Counted from the first letter of the stretch, positions 16,626 through 26,800 are shown. The stretch: 64,000 nt of DNA from Bacillota bacterium (GCA_023439505.1 JAEXNR010000013.1:62001-126000); one strand, 5' to 3'. The notes: generated from the letters alone by a model not told the origin. Program-made: numbers and translations.

Positions 16626-17690
16626 CTATTTATTTACTAAGCCAAGTGCTTTAAACTGCTCTTCATAAATGGCATTTTCTCTCTCCATCAATGCTGTAAA
16701 ATCTTTTGCATTCATATAGTCCTTCATAAAGTGCTGCGCTTCCATAAATTCTGTTACCGCAGGATCATCCAATGCATATTGAACAGCCTGATCGATCATT
16801 GAAATAACTTCCTGAGAGGTTCCAAGGGGCGCTACCAGACCCCGGAAAATTGTAAGGACGGTATTTCCATATCCCAGTTCCTTACCTGTCGGAAGATCCG
16901 GTAATTCCGGTAATCTTTCCGGTGAGAAAGTACATAAGATTTTAGCATTTCCTGCTTTCACGTGTACATCAACCTCTTGCGGACTAACCGGAACAGCTTC
17001 AATATGTCCGCCGGCCAATGCGACTCCGGCCGGACCGGCTCCATCGAAAGGTACATGTACAACATCAATCCCTGCTTCTGCCGCGAAGGAAGCAGCCAGA
17101 ATGTGCCAGTTACTTCCAATTCCGCTATTACCGATTCTGATCTTTCCCGGATTTTCCTTAGCATATGCAATAAACTCTTCCAGTGTGTTATATGGTGCAT
17201 CCGCTGTTACTGTAAGTGCACCATAGCATGAATTCATATTAGCGATTACTTCAAAACTCTTATATGTAAAATCCACATCCTGCATCTGTGGCACAGAGAG
17301 CATTTCTGCTACGGCAGCAGTTATACTGCTTCCATCATTTTTATCCTTTGCTCCTGCAGAATAACCGATTGCACAGCCCGCGCCCGGCTTATTCACAACA
17401 ACAACAGGAACACCAAGATATTCACTCATTGCCGGAGCCATTGCTCTTAAGAGTAAGTCTGTACCTCCGCCGGATGCCGGTGGGCAGGTGATCGTAAGTT
17501 GATTCACCGGATATTTTACCTTTTCCGGTGTTGCCACGTCCGCTGCTTTATCATCGGATTTTTCCTCCGCAGCTTTCGTCACTTCATTATTTTTACTTGT
17601 TGGTTCCTCTTTTCCGGAACTTTTACATCCAGTCAGCAAGGATGCCACCATTGCTATTACTACACAAACTATAAGTAATTTCTTAGACAT
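16626..17690 (-). CDS. tctC: Tripartite tricarboxylate transporter, substrate-binding lipoprotein
   Basis: A 354-aa extracytoplasmic binding protein, anchored as a lipoprotein (lipobox LLTGC at about residues 18-22). Seen family features: NQLTITCPPASGGGTDLLLRA near the start of the mature domain, VVVVNKPGAGCAIGY, and PFDGAGPAGVALAGGHIEA. It captures the carboxylate substrate for TctAB. AGGAGGAGG precedes the ATG. First gene of an operon that continues tctB, tctA, cupin, racemase-fold enzyme, isomerase. Its promoter at 17955-17982 carries an operator-like palindrome. Confidence 0.94.
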   Translation of the reverse strand: MSKKLLIVCVVIAMVASLLTGCKSSGKEEPTSKNNEVTKAAEEKSDDKAADVATPEKVKYPVNQLTITCPPASGGGTDLLLRAMAPAMSEYLGVPVVVVNKPGAGCAIGYSAGAKDKNDGSSITAAVAEMLSVPQMQDVDFTYKSFEVIANMNSCYGALTVTADAPYNTLEEFIAYAKENPGKIRIGNSGIGSNWHILAASFAAEAGIDVVHVPFDGAGPAGVALAGGHIEAVPVSPQEVDVHVKAGNAKILCTFSPERLPELPDLPTGKELGYGNTVLTIFRGLVAPLGTSQEVISMIDQAVQYALDDPAVTEFMEAQHFMKDYMNAKDFTALMERENAIYEEQFKALGLVNK

Positions 17691-17923
17691 TTAATTTTCC
17701 TCCTCCTGAAATTTAAGTCATCCTTAAAGATACTGCTTTTATTATCTCACATAGTTATGATGACTCTGGTCTTTCATACCCTTTCTCATTTTTATCGTTA
17801 TTTCCTGCAACCTTGTTGTCACATGTCTGCCTGTTCTAATTAATCTCCTGCACCTCCTTTATCCATCAGACAAATACGTTTTTTCTCACATCACCCCAGA
17901 ACAGTTTTGTATTTATATCGCTC

Positions 17924-17982
17924 ATTATAATTTATAAATTATAATGTTATACTTATTATACAATTATTTTAAATATTTGCAA
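17924..17982 (-). promoter_or_regulatory. tctC promoter with 22-bp perfect palindrome (candidate GntR operator)
   Basis: Minus strand: -35 TTGCAA (17982-17977), 16-nt spacer, -10 TATAAT (17960-17955). A perfect 22-bp palindrome (17924-17945, half-site ATTATAATTTA) starts 9 nt after the -10 and would cover the transcription start. The arrangement, including the ATTATACAATT block at the -10, recurs at 20345-20407. Nothing else gene-like is seen in 17691-18100. Confidence 0.68.
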
Positions 17983-18100
17983 CCATAATTATATGTTTTA
18001 TACAATATTGTAACATATCACTAACTACATCGTAAAATATTCATATATTATGCCATTCAATTTGTGAATTTCGCCAGATTGATCCGCAAATTCATCATTT

Positions 18101-19087
18101 CTAATTTTTCATTGGTTGTAATGCTTTTGGATTTACTACATTACCTGGAATTTTATCATTCAGGAGTAATTGAATCCCCCCTATAAGTTCACCCATCATG
18201 TTCATCCGTACCTCGGCTATATTGGTGCATATATGGGGTGTAATCACTATATTTTCAAGATTTACAATTTCTTCGGAAATATCCGGTTCGTATTCATGAA
18301 CATCTAATGCCGCTCCGGCAATTGTCTGATTCTTTAGCGCCTCTATCAGTGCCTTTTCACTTACAATTGCCCCCCTGGACGCATTAATCAGATAGGCATT
18401 TTTTTTCATTTGTGAGATTTTGCTCTCATCCATGTATCGGTAATTCTCTGGTACATATGGCAGATGCAAAGAAATCACATCAGAATTGGCCAATAAATAT
18501 TCTGTTGAAACAAAGGAGGCATCCAAGCTTTTCTCAACATCCTCCGGTGCCTGAAATTTATCATAATAAAGAATCTTCATACCCAGGGCATTGGCCTTTT
18601 TCGCAACACAACGTCCAATTCGTCCGAATCCTAATATGCCCATTGTTTTTCCGGAAACCATCATATCTCTTTCCAACAGCAGTTCACTTTTACAAAATCT
18701 GCTTTTTCTCAGCTCGCGATCATAACGCACCGTACTGCGGCAAATTCCAAGTACCAGAGCGATTGTCATTTCAGCTGTTGGCTCCATGACTGAATTTGGT
18801 GTATTAAGTACAACAATCCCTTTTTCGGTTGCATACGCCACATCAACATTATCAAAACCGGAGCCAAGATTACAGATTGTTTTCAAATTTTTACCTGCGT
18901 CGATTAATTCCTTGTCACACACAAAATCCTTCAAACAAACAAAAGCGGTTGCCTCCTTTATCGCCTTCACAGCTTCCTCTTTGGTGTACATGTCCAATCG
19001 CTTAACAGGACATATGATTTCAAAATCTTTTAGTTCCTCTTCAAATTGATCCAGAGGAAAGTTATGACTCATTACTATTTTTTTCAA
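18101..19087 (-). CDS. D-2-hydroxyacid dehydrogenase
   Basis: A 328-aa NAD(P)-dependent dehydrogenase of the D-isomer-specific 2-hydroxyacid family. Rossmann motif GILGFGRIGR at 150-159; catalytic R238 (NASRG), E267 (EYEPD) and H285 (TPHICTN). It starts at TTG, with AAGGGA 8 nt upstream; the first strand KKIVM supports this start. Second gene of the two-gene operon led by the aldo/keto reductase (36-nt gap at the 5' side). It is a distant paralogue of the dehydrogenase at 6949; phosphoglycerate or glyoxylate/hydroxypyruvate-like 2-keto acids are candidate substrates. Confidence 0.92.
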   Translation of the reverse strand: MKKIVMSHNFPLDQFEEELKDFEIICPVKRLDMYTKEEAVKAIKEATAFVCLKDFVCDKELIDAGKNLKTICNLGSGFDNVDVAYATEKGIVVLNTPNSVMEPTAEMTIALVLGICRSTVRYDRELRKSRFCKSELLLERDMMVSGKTMGILGFGRIGRCVAKKANALGMKILYYDKFQAPEDVEKSLDASFVSTEYLLANSDVISLHLPYVPENYRYMDESKISQMKKNAYLINASRGAIVSEKALIEALKNQTIAGAALDVHEYEPDISEEIVNLENIVITPHICTNIAEVRMNMMGELIGGIQLLLNDKIPGNVVNPKALQPMKN

Positions 19088-19123
19088 GTTTAGATTCCCT
19101 TCCTATTGTTTTATTTTTCAATA

Positions 19124-20113
19124 TCAGCGCATTCTGCCGCCCTGTTCGCTCACCCACATGTCCGCATTCGTTCCCATTACCTGCTTTAAACTCTCACTCA
19201 GCGCTGCCGCACTATTAACCAAATCCTGCGGCACTGCACTCTCAAAAGCGGCTATATTCTCTTCGAGCTGGTGGGTATTTCGCGCGCCCATCAAAATACT
19301 TCCCATGTTGGGCTGGGATTTCAAAAAGGCCAATGCCACCTCGCTCATTGTGAAACCCGTTTTCTCACACAGGGAGGATAATTTATCAAGAAACTCAAAA
19401 ATTTCTGTTTCAAAACCGGCCTCCTTATGACTTCCCTGATTCCATCTACAATGATACATTCGGGTCTCACGCCGGTTAAGAGGCACATCTTCGATTTTCC
19501 TGAACTTACCGGTTAACAGTCCCTGCGCAAGAGAACTATACGCCCATAAGGTGATCCCCTGGTTGATACTTGCAGGAATAATTTCATGTTCAGGAACCCG
19601 CCATAGCAGGGAGTATGGAATCTGGTTAAGCACCACCGGATAAGGGGCAATCCCCTCAAGACATTGCCTGCCAAAGTTGCATACGCCAATCTCTCTGATT
19701 TTTCCGTCAGATTTCAGTTTTTCAAAGGCCCGGAAAGTTTCTTCCACAGGGATATCATAGTTGGGCCAGTGTATCTGATAGATGTCAATATAATCTGTTT
19801 GCAGACGGTTCAGACTCGCCTCACAGCTCGATATTACGTCCGTATAGCTCAAATGATTCGAATATACTTTCGTTGAAATCACCGCCTGGGCACGTCGTCC
19901 TTTCAGAGCTGCTCCAATGACTTCCTCCGCTTTGCCATCACCATATCGCTCTGCAGTATCAATCAGGTTGATCCCCCGGTCAAGAGCATTGTGAATTGTA
20001 TGAATGGAATCCGAATCATTATTGGGTCCCCATACCTTAGCTCCGGAGAATGCCCATGTTCCCAATGACAATACCGAGATTGACAGTTTCTCTGTTAATT
20101 GTATTTTTTTCAC
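19124..20113 (-). CDS. Aldo/keto reductase
   Basis: About 329 aa of an NAD(P)H-dependent TIM-barrel oxidoreductase reducing aldehydes or ketones. The catalytic tetrad is D52 and Y57 (LIDTAERYGDG), K82 (ISTKV) and H115 (QIHWPN). GTG at 20113 was chosen: GGGAGG lies 9 nt upstream and KKIQLTEKL is the normal N terminus; the ATG six codons upstream has no RBS. First gene of an operon with a D-2-hydroxyacid dehydrogenase, downstream of the promoter at 20380-20407. It may reduce an aldehyde acid released by the transketolase, or oxidise the initial sugar; not determinable from sequence. Confidence 0.92.
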   Translation of the reverse strand: MKKIQLTEKLSISVLSLGTWAFSGAKVWGPNNDSDSIHTIHNALDRGINLIDTAERYGDGKAEEVIGAALKGRRAQAVISTKVYSNHLSYTDVISSCEASLNRLQTDYIDIYQIHWPNYDIPVEETFRAFEKLKSDGKIREIGVCNFGRQCLEGIAPYPVVLNQIPYSLLWRVPEHEIIPASINQGITLWAYSSLAQGLLTGKFRKIEDVPLNRRETRMYHCRWNQGSHKEAGFETEIFEFLDKLSSLCEKTGFTMSEVALAFLKSQPNMGSILMGARNTHQLEENIAAFESAVPQDLVNSAAALSESLKQVMGTNADMWVSEQGGRMR

Positions 20114-20344
20114 TGTAATTACGCCTCCCATTTATAAGTTACTTACTTCATAAGTTACTTGATTATTCCCTTTCCGGGATATGAATCGCTCCTTTCCTAC
20201 ATTTTGATGTTATCTCATGATCCTCCCCCCTTTTTATCAGGCTGTTTTCATTAGTTTTCAACCTGTTATCCAGCATTACGATATAAAATTATGCAATGTT
20301 AAGTATATTCTTATCATTCTAGGATATTTAATATTGACTTTTAA

Positions 20345-20407
20345 ATAATTTATAATGTATAAATTATAATAATATATTTATTATACAATTTAATTCTATT
20401 ATTACAA
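20345..20407 (-). promoter_or_regulatory. Aldo/keto reductase promoter with palindromic candidate GntR operator
   Basis: Minus strand: -35 TTGTAA (20407-20402), 16-nt spacer, -10 TATAAT (20385-20380). Twelve nt downstream is an inverted repeat with 10-nt arms ATAATTTATA (20345-20354) and TATAAATTAT (20358-20367). Motif and geometry match the tctC promoter. The rest of 20114-20687 shows a short direct repeat TCCTGATAG and the terminator at 20614-20642, no gene. Confidence 0.68.
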
Positions 20408-20613
20408 TATATTTTTATATATATTTTATATATTTGGTTATTTTGTTCAGAATTTCACTCGAAATATGTTAACATTTCCGGCGTCTGCGTATTTTGTCCT
20501 GATAGTATTTTATCCTGATAGCTTTTTGTTAAATTTCTAACCGTTAAAATATTACTCATACCACTCATCTCCCTGTATTTTTATTTCGTTTTCTATCATA
20601 CTGAAAATGAAGC

Positions 20614-20642
20614 AAAAAAAAATCAACCAAACGGTTGATTTT
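20614..20642 (-). terminator. Terminator of the GH65 operon
   Basis: AAAATCAACC (20619-20628) and GGTTGATTTT (20633-20642) form a 10-bp stem with a 4-nt loop. On the minus strand the stem is followed by a run of nine T. Lies 45 nt past the stop of the GH65 gene. Confidence 0.9.
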
Positions 20643-20687
20643 TAGGTTGATTTAAGTCAGCAAACTTAATTTCTTTCTGGGAGGGAA

Positions 20688-22958
20688 CTATCCTAATCGA
20701 ATTTCATTTCCCGGCATACAGTTCACGATGAAATCTCCATATCTAAAGGCGCATTCCCGTGTATTATTTATATCAGCACTAATCTTGATGCCTGTTCTGT
20801 GTATCTCTACCGTAAAGCGCTGGTTTCTCCATTGAATGCCAAAGGACAGTTTTTCCCATTTCTTTGGAAGAGCCGGTTTTATTGTGATCTCATTCTCTGT
20901 GAAGTTCACACCCCCAAAGCCAAGAACTGCTGCCATCCATGCTCCGCCATTTGCTGCAGGATGAGTTCCTCCTATGTACAGCGGACCTACATATTGTTTT
21001 GACGCTCCGGTAAGATCAATTGTAGCTGTCTTCATAAAATAGCGATAAGCCCAATCCGGGTTTCCTATATCTGCTGCTACCAGGGCATAAACACATGCAC
21101 TTAGACTTGACCCATGCTCGGTCCGAGGTTCATAATATTCCCAATTGGCCTTTTTTATCTCGTTTGTGTACTCTGTTTTGTATAGATTCAGCATCGTGAT
21201 GACATCTGCCTGCTTTATAATCTGTGTTGTGGTTGCCAGCCCGGTACACCCGCCAAGATATTCATTGGGAACTATTATTTTTGCTTTTAAATCTGCCAAT
21301 GCTTCGTCCTTTAATTTAAAATAACCGTCAAACTGTTCAATTAATCCCTGATGTTCCTCAGGTGACGGAACATATAGCAATTTCTCCATTTCCAGGATTC
21401 TATCATAATCTTCCTGGAATTCAAGTTTAGCAAATAACGTTAAAAATTGCTCCTGATATCGGCTTTTTAGAACATCAATCACTTTTATCGCAACTTCTAA
21501 TGTGTATTTGACCATCTTATTGGTATAAGCATTGTTTCCCACACGATCATGATATTCATCAGGGCCGACAACATCAATAATTTCATATCTGTTTTTTTCT
21601 TTGCTGAAATAGGAGTAGGTATAAAAGAATCGCGCGCACTCTAAAATAACTTCTGCTCCGCCTTCTAACAGAATACTCTCATCCCCGGTACAGATAACAT
21701 ATTGCCAGATTGCATATACAACATCCGCACTGATATGAACCTGTTTGTCTCTGAAATAAGTCCGCATGGGACGGCCCGAAAAAACATCTGTGATAGCAAA
21801 GTCCGTGCAGGCATCATCTCCGGTTTCCTGGCTTTCCCATGCGTAAAATGCACCCCTGAAACCGTATTCTTTTGCTTTTCTTCTCGCTCCGTCCAATGTA
21901 CGAATGCGGTATGATACCAAATTACGTGCTGTCTTTGGCTGTGTTAAATAGAAAAAAGGATTCATAAACATTTCCGTATCCCAGAAAATAGCACCTTTAT
22001 AAACCTGCCCGGACAACCCTCTTGCAGGTATTGATATCCTCCCACAATGTGAAGGTGCGATAATCATTAATTGATAGATGCTGTACCTCAGCGCATATTG
22101 GGCTTCCTCGTCTCCCTGAATGATCACGTCTGCGTCATTCCATCTCTCCTGCCAACTGTTTTTATGTTTTAAAAGCAGCTGATCATACCCTGTTGCCAAG
22201 GCTTCCTTTGAGAAATTACGGGAAGCTGCGACAGGATCCTGATAACCATCCAGACTTGTGACAATCGAACTATATTTTATAAACGTATAGTCCAATCCGG
22301 CCTTCGCGTGAAACCTATATTTTCTTAAAATTTTATTACCCGATGTATCCAACGCAGTAAGTGGCACACAAGCAAGGGTACACTCAGAAACTGCTATGAT
22401 ATGATTGCATTCTGAAGATGTCCCCTGCAAAGTAACAGTATCATCTACCACAGACATTTCAAGTTGCGTTAAGTGAGGCCCGTTAATATCCCAGACATCA
22501 CCGTCAATCCCAGTCTCCAACTCCAACACACAGTCTTCTGAACATGCAATGCTGTATTTCATGCCTCCATTATGAACATTATGAATACTCAAAAAACGCT
22601 CACTTTCGAGCGTTACTCTTCCTCCATCCTCAATCTGATAAACGCTTTTTCGTCTGTGAACCGCCGCTGATAGATCCAGGCACTGCTCATGTTCGATTAA
22701 ACATTCAGAAAAGACGGTCAGCCTTGTATCATTATATGATAGAGCTGCGAAAAAGGCATTTGGAGCATTCACAGGTTCTCTCCAGCTGTCACCTACCTTA
22801 TCAAAAACACCAGCCAGGTTACATGCAACAAGATCTTCTTTGGTGCATTCCTCCATGGTTCCTCTGTATCCCATATAACCGTTTCCTATCATAAAACGGT
22901 TTCCATTCATTTCAACATTATGCCTTCTAAATCCTGTTTCTTTTAACATCCAATCCAT
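20688..22958 (-). CDS. Glycoside hydrolase family 65 disaccharide phosphorylase
   Basis: A 756-aa cytoplasmic inverting phosphorylase of the maltose/kojibiose/nigerose/trehalose phosphorylase family, which splits an alpha-glucoside with phosphate to beta-glucose 1-phosphate plus an acceptor sugar. Seen: N-terminal GNGYMGYRG, FWDTEMFMNPFF in the (alpha/alpha)6 barrel, the general acid E468 in VVGPDEYHDRVGNNAYTN, TTTQIIKQADV and EPRTEHGSSLSACV. No signal peptide. The upstream gene (35-nt gap) is a beta-phosphoglucomutase, the enzyme that uses the beta-glucose 1-phosphate product. The precise linkage cannot be told; a second family member lies at 47220. Confidence 0.94.
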   Translation of the reverse strand: MDWMLKETGFRRHNVEMNGNRFMIGNGYMGYRGTMEECTKEDLVACNLAGVFDKVGDSWREPVNAPNAFFAALSYNDTRLTVFSECLIEHEQCLDLSAAVHRRKSVYQIEDGGRVTLESERFLSIHNVHNGGMKYSIACSEDCVLELETGIDGDVWDINGPHLTQLEMSVVDDTVTLQGTSSECNHIIAVSECTLACVPLTALDTSGNKILRKYRFHAKAGLDYTFIKYSSIVTSLDGYQDPVAASRNFSKEALATGYDQLLLKHKNSWQERWNDADVIIQGDEEAQYALRYSIYQLMIIAPSHCGRISIPARGLSGQVYKGAIFWDTEMFMNPFFYLTQPKTARNLVSYRIRTLDGARRKAKEYGFRGAFYAWESQETGDDACTDFAITDVFSGRPMRTYFRDKQVHISADVVYAIWQYVICTGDESILLEGGAEVILECARFFYTYSYFSKEKNRYEIIDVVGPDEYHDRVGNNAYTNKMVKYTLEVAIKVIDVLKSRYQEQFLTLFAKLEFQEDYDRILEMEKLLYVPSPEEHQGLIEQFDGYFKLKDEALADLKAKIIVPNEYLGGCTGLATTTQIIKQADVITMLNLYKTEYTNEIKKANWEYYEPRTEHGSSLSACVYALVAADIGNPDWAYRYFMKTATIDLTGASKQYVGPLYIGGTHPAANGGAWMAAVLGFGGVNFTENEITIKPALPKKWEKLSFGIQWRNQRFTVEIHRTGIKISADINNTRECAFRYGDFIVNCMPGNEIRLG

Positions 22959-22993
22959 AAGTAACGATTCCTTTCCTTCCGAATGAGTTAAAT

Positions 22994-23644
22994 CTACATA
23001 CCGTTTATCAATTCATCTAACTTTAAGCAGTTTAAATCCGTTCCAACCCAATGTGCATTGGGACTTAAAGCCGCCGCCCCTACTCCCACAGCTCTCATTC
23101 CCGCTGCCAGCGCAGCCTCAATACCGGCCTCGGCATCTTCCACCACGACGCATTCTCCACATTCCAATCCTAATCTTTGTGCTGCAAGGACAAATACTTC
23201 AGGGTCGGGCTTACTGCGGATAATATCATTTCCATCTGCAACTGCATCAAAAAAACCTTCCAGTCCCAGGTTTTTAAGAATCATGGGTGTATTTTTACTG
23301 GAAGATCCAATTGCAATTTTGATATTGCAAGCTTTTAACTTCTCTAATTCCTCCATAACACCGGGTAAAATATCACTTGTACCAAGCCCTTTTATGTATG
23401 CTTGATAATATTTATTCTTTCTTTCTGCCAGTACCAGCATTTCATCTTCTGTATACTGTGTCTTGGCCTGTTCCAATACAATTCTCAGGCTTTCCATACG
23501 ACTAACGCCTCTAAGCCTATGGTTCATTTCCCGATCAAAATAAATTTCCTCTTCGTCTGCCAGCCTTTTCCATGCCGTATAATGACAGGAATCCGTCGAA
23601 ACAATGACACCGTCAAGATCAAATATAAAACCTTTTATCTGCAA
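22994..23644 (-). CDS. pgmB: Beta-phosphoglucomutase (HAD superfamily)
   Basis: A 216-aa cytoplasmic HAD phosphatase-like mutase converting beta-glucose 1-phosphate to glucose 6-phosphate. HAD motif I is FDLDGVIVSTD (nucleophile and acid/base aspartates), the cap motif is RLRGVSRMESL, motif II IGSSS, and motif IV VEDAEAGIEAA. It starts at TTG preceded by AAGGAGGG. It pairs with the GH65 phosphorylase directly downstream. A paralogue is at 40938-41588. Confidence 0.93.
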   Translation of the reverse strand: MQIKGFIFDLDGVIVSTDSCHYTAWKRLADEEEIYFDREMNHRLRGVSRMESLRIVLEQAKTQYTEDEMLVLAERKNKYYQAYIKGLGTSDILPGVMEELEKLKACNIKIAIGSSSKNTPMILKNLGLEGFFDAVADGNDIIRSKPDPEVFVLAAQRLGLECGECVVVEDAEAGIEAALAAGMRAVGVGAAALSPNAHWVGTDLNCLKLDELINGM

Positions 23645-23795
23645 GAAAGTCCCTCCTTTTTCATGTTAAATATTTTTATACTTCCATCTTTTATCCACCA
23701 TACTGGTCTGATTCCTGTGCTGCTCCGTATCGATTCGCAGCACCGGAAGAATGATTCCGGTTATAGCAATATTTCTTGCTGCAATGATATTAGCA

Positions 23796-23827
23796 GAAAG
23801 CCTATCACATAAATGCAACAGGCTTTC
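23796..23827 (-). terminator. Hairpin after the 1719-aa glycosidase gene
   Basis: GAAAGCCT (23796-23803) and AGGCTTTC (23820-23827) form an 8-bp stem with a 16-nt loop, about 50 nt past the stop of the large secreted protein. No good U-tract follows on the minus strand, so it may be a weak terminator or an RNA end-stabilising structure before the pgmB gene. Confidence 0.4.
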
Positions 23828-23879
23828 CGCTTCCATATCATCACATCAAAAACTTATTGATCAGAACTACTAACAATAA

Positions 23880-26800
23880 CTATATCACTTTTACCTTTGT
23901 TTTTACGCTGACCTCTCCCACTTTGGCAACTACATAATCAATTCCCTTTGTTTTTGCGACTGCGCTGCCTGTCTTTTTATCAATTACAATTATGGATTTC
24001 TTTGTCGTCAGCCAGGTAATGTTATTACTGTCAAATCCATCAGCCTTTGCATTGAATGGAAAGGTATCTCCAACCTTCATTGTTTCTTTTCCGGAGATTA
24101 TGATAGAAGGAGCTTTTACTGTCACTTTTGTTCGGAATGTCTTCGTCTTGCCGCTATATAAAGTAACCGTGGTGATAATATCAGTACTTCCATTGCCCAT
24201 TGCACTGATTTTACCCTCTTTATTTACCTTGGCTACTTTATTATTGCCGGAATGATACGTAACCGTAACACTTCCGATTGCAGGCTGAGAAGTTTTATGA
24301 TCTGATGAATCTACCAGCTCCAATGTAGCCGGAAGTTTTACCGCTATCTGAGTATAAGACGGGTTTCCGGCACCGGTATATAGCAGCTTCTTTGCAGGTG
24401 TGACTGTAATCTGATCTTTTAAGGATGTTATGGCTTCAGAAGGAGCTTCCTGAAACAATACGGCATAATCAGAACAATGTATCACATCAAATTTTATGTA
24501 ACCATCTTTATCAACCTGACAATTCGAGCTGTAGGGTAACGTCTCCAATTTGCCTGTCTTTGGATTGACATGGTACAGATATACTCTGTTATCCGGAATA
24601 ACACCGGGCAAATCTCCAACAAAAACTCTTATGTTTGCTTGACTCGGAAGGATTCCTTCATATCCAAAATCAACCAGCAAGCCGATACCGTTTTCTCCTG
24701 TATTTGGCTGTTTCTTTGTATCGAAAGTGCTCATACTGCTTACTTTCAAGGTCAAATCAACATCCGCCATTTTGCTCTTAGATGCCGCTAATAAATCATG
24801 CTGAAAGTTCCAGGAATAAAGTTCCTTTCCTTCCTGATCCGTAACATATACCGTAATATCCTTTCCGGAAAAGGATAGGGCCTCCAATGTCTCTTCTTTC
24901 AACACTAATTTCAAGTTCGCATCAGCATCATCAGACGCATGACTGGATAGCCTCACATTCACCTTAACAGCATCCACAGCATCATTTTCTATGACACTCT
25001 TCAGCTCCTTTAACGTGAGAGAAATTTCTTCTTTATTACTTGAGGATAACTCAATCGAGATTATATCCGTTGTACTGTTCTCATCTGTCGGAGCTGCTGT
25101 CGGATTCGGTGTGGCTGTCGGTTCCGGTGTGGTGGTAGGATTCGGTGTAGCCGTCGGTTCCGGAGTGGTGGTTGGTTCCGGTGTTACCGATCCAACGAGC
25201 AGTAAATCTCCAAATAAATTCGGATCTTTTCCTTCCCCGATCCCACTCATGTATTCAAGGAAACCTTTTCGGACGCCTGAATCATTGTCATTTATCAAAA
25301 GCGAGAATCCTACAAATTTATCTATTTCTGCTGCAAATGCTTCCGTAGTAATATCTTTCCACGCAATCGCAGTTTCATAAACTGTCTTGGTATTATCTCT
25401 TGAAACTCCAAATTCAGCATTGGTCATTTCTCCTGAATTTTGTCCCTGGCATGCCGTCCATCTGTAGTTGTAAACGTTATTGTCATCTGAGTTCAATGCG
25501 AAACCGATCTCATTATATCCATCAAAACCAGGTTTTACGCTTCTTGAGGGATCAACCGTGAATTGAATCCCATCCCCCTGCCATATACTGCCCTTCGTCG
25601 CCTTTTGATAATGTAAGTCATCCTCTACCTGTACAGCAAGATAAAGCTTTTCTTCATCCCATTTGAGGAATCCAATGGCATTTACATCACTTTTTCCTCC
25701 CCAACTTCCTGACAGTGCTTTGTATTGACCGGCGCTGTCCACAACAAATGGCATGGCTCCTGCCCATTCCTCAGCATCTAAGTTTCCATCTGCAATCATA
25801 GGCTTCGTAGCTTTTACTGCTGCCAGAAAGCTTATGTCTTGTTCGATTATTTCTGACGGTTTCCCCTCTTCGTCTATTCGCAGCTTAACATGATACAAGG
25901 ATTGTGTTGGTATTTCGGGTACAGGAATCAGAAGTGTCTGGCTGTCGTTCATACTGACATCATATGTTTTTGTACCTGCCCAGCCGACCGGTTCTAACAG
26001 TGTAATATTCCCTTTTTTATTATCGATTGCGTAATTATTTACTGTAACGGCAACTGCCCATTTTGTAAAATCATTCGAATCCGGTAAGTATGGCGATACT
26101 TCATAAACCTTTGGAGTTGTTACAGTAACAATAACATCCTGTGCCAAAAATTCCTCTCCTCCGATGAGCGCTTTTAAGGCAATAGTATATTTCCCGTCCG
26201 GCGTTCCTTCCGGAACACTTAATATAATCGTATCTGTTGTTTGACCTGGTTCTAAAGCACCCTTAAAGATAGCACCACTATTAACGAGCCAACCCTCCGG
26301 AAGCAGAAATTGATATTCTCCGTCCAATCCGCTGACATCCACAGTTCTTGTGACATTGACCGCAAAGGATCCTCCGGCATAAGCCGTATATTGTGCCGGC
26401 AGGCTAAAACTGGCATCTCCGACGGTAATGTCTTCTACAAAGCTGCCTTCTGCATACACTGGTATATCAGAAACATATAGATTTATTTTGCCGGATATAT
26501 TTGCAGGTGTTGAAGCGTTTCCAAACATATCAGATATTTTAATTTCTGCTGATCCAACATTCAAACTAATTGTTTTTTGCAGCCCGTCAGCCCATGCCAA
26601 AAGTATATCCGGTTTTAAACCATTCTTGTCCTTAAACCGATATAGATAGATATCTTTTTCGACTTGAATTGATTTAACAAACTCATAACCGGAGAGTTTT
26701 GTTGTATAGGTACTAAATGCAGCATATCCGGTCTTTGCAGAAGTGGTAACGTCAAGGTTTTTCCAATGGCTCACCAAACCAAAGTTGTCTTCGAAATATT

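Noticed and set aside
18055..18100. Terminator after the dehydrogenase at 18101
   Set aside because: TGAATTT/AAATTCA-type pairing has a bulge and no U-tract; not convincing.
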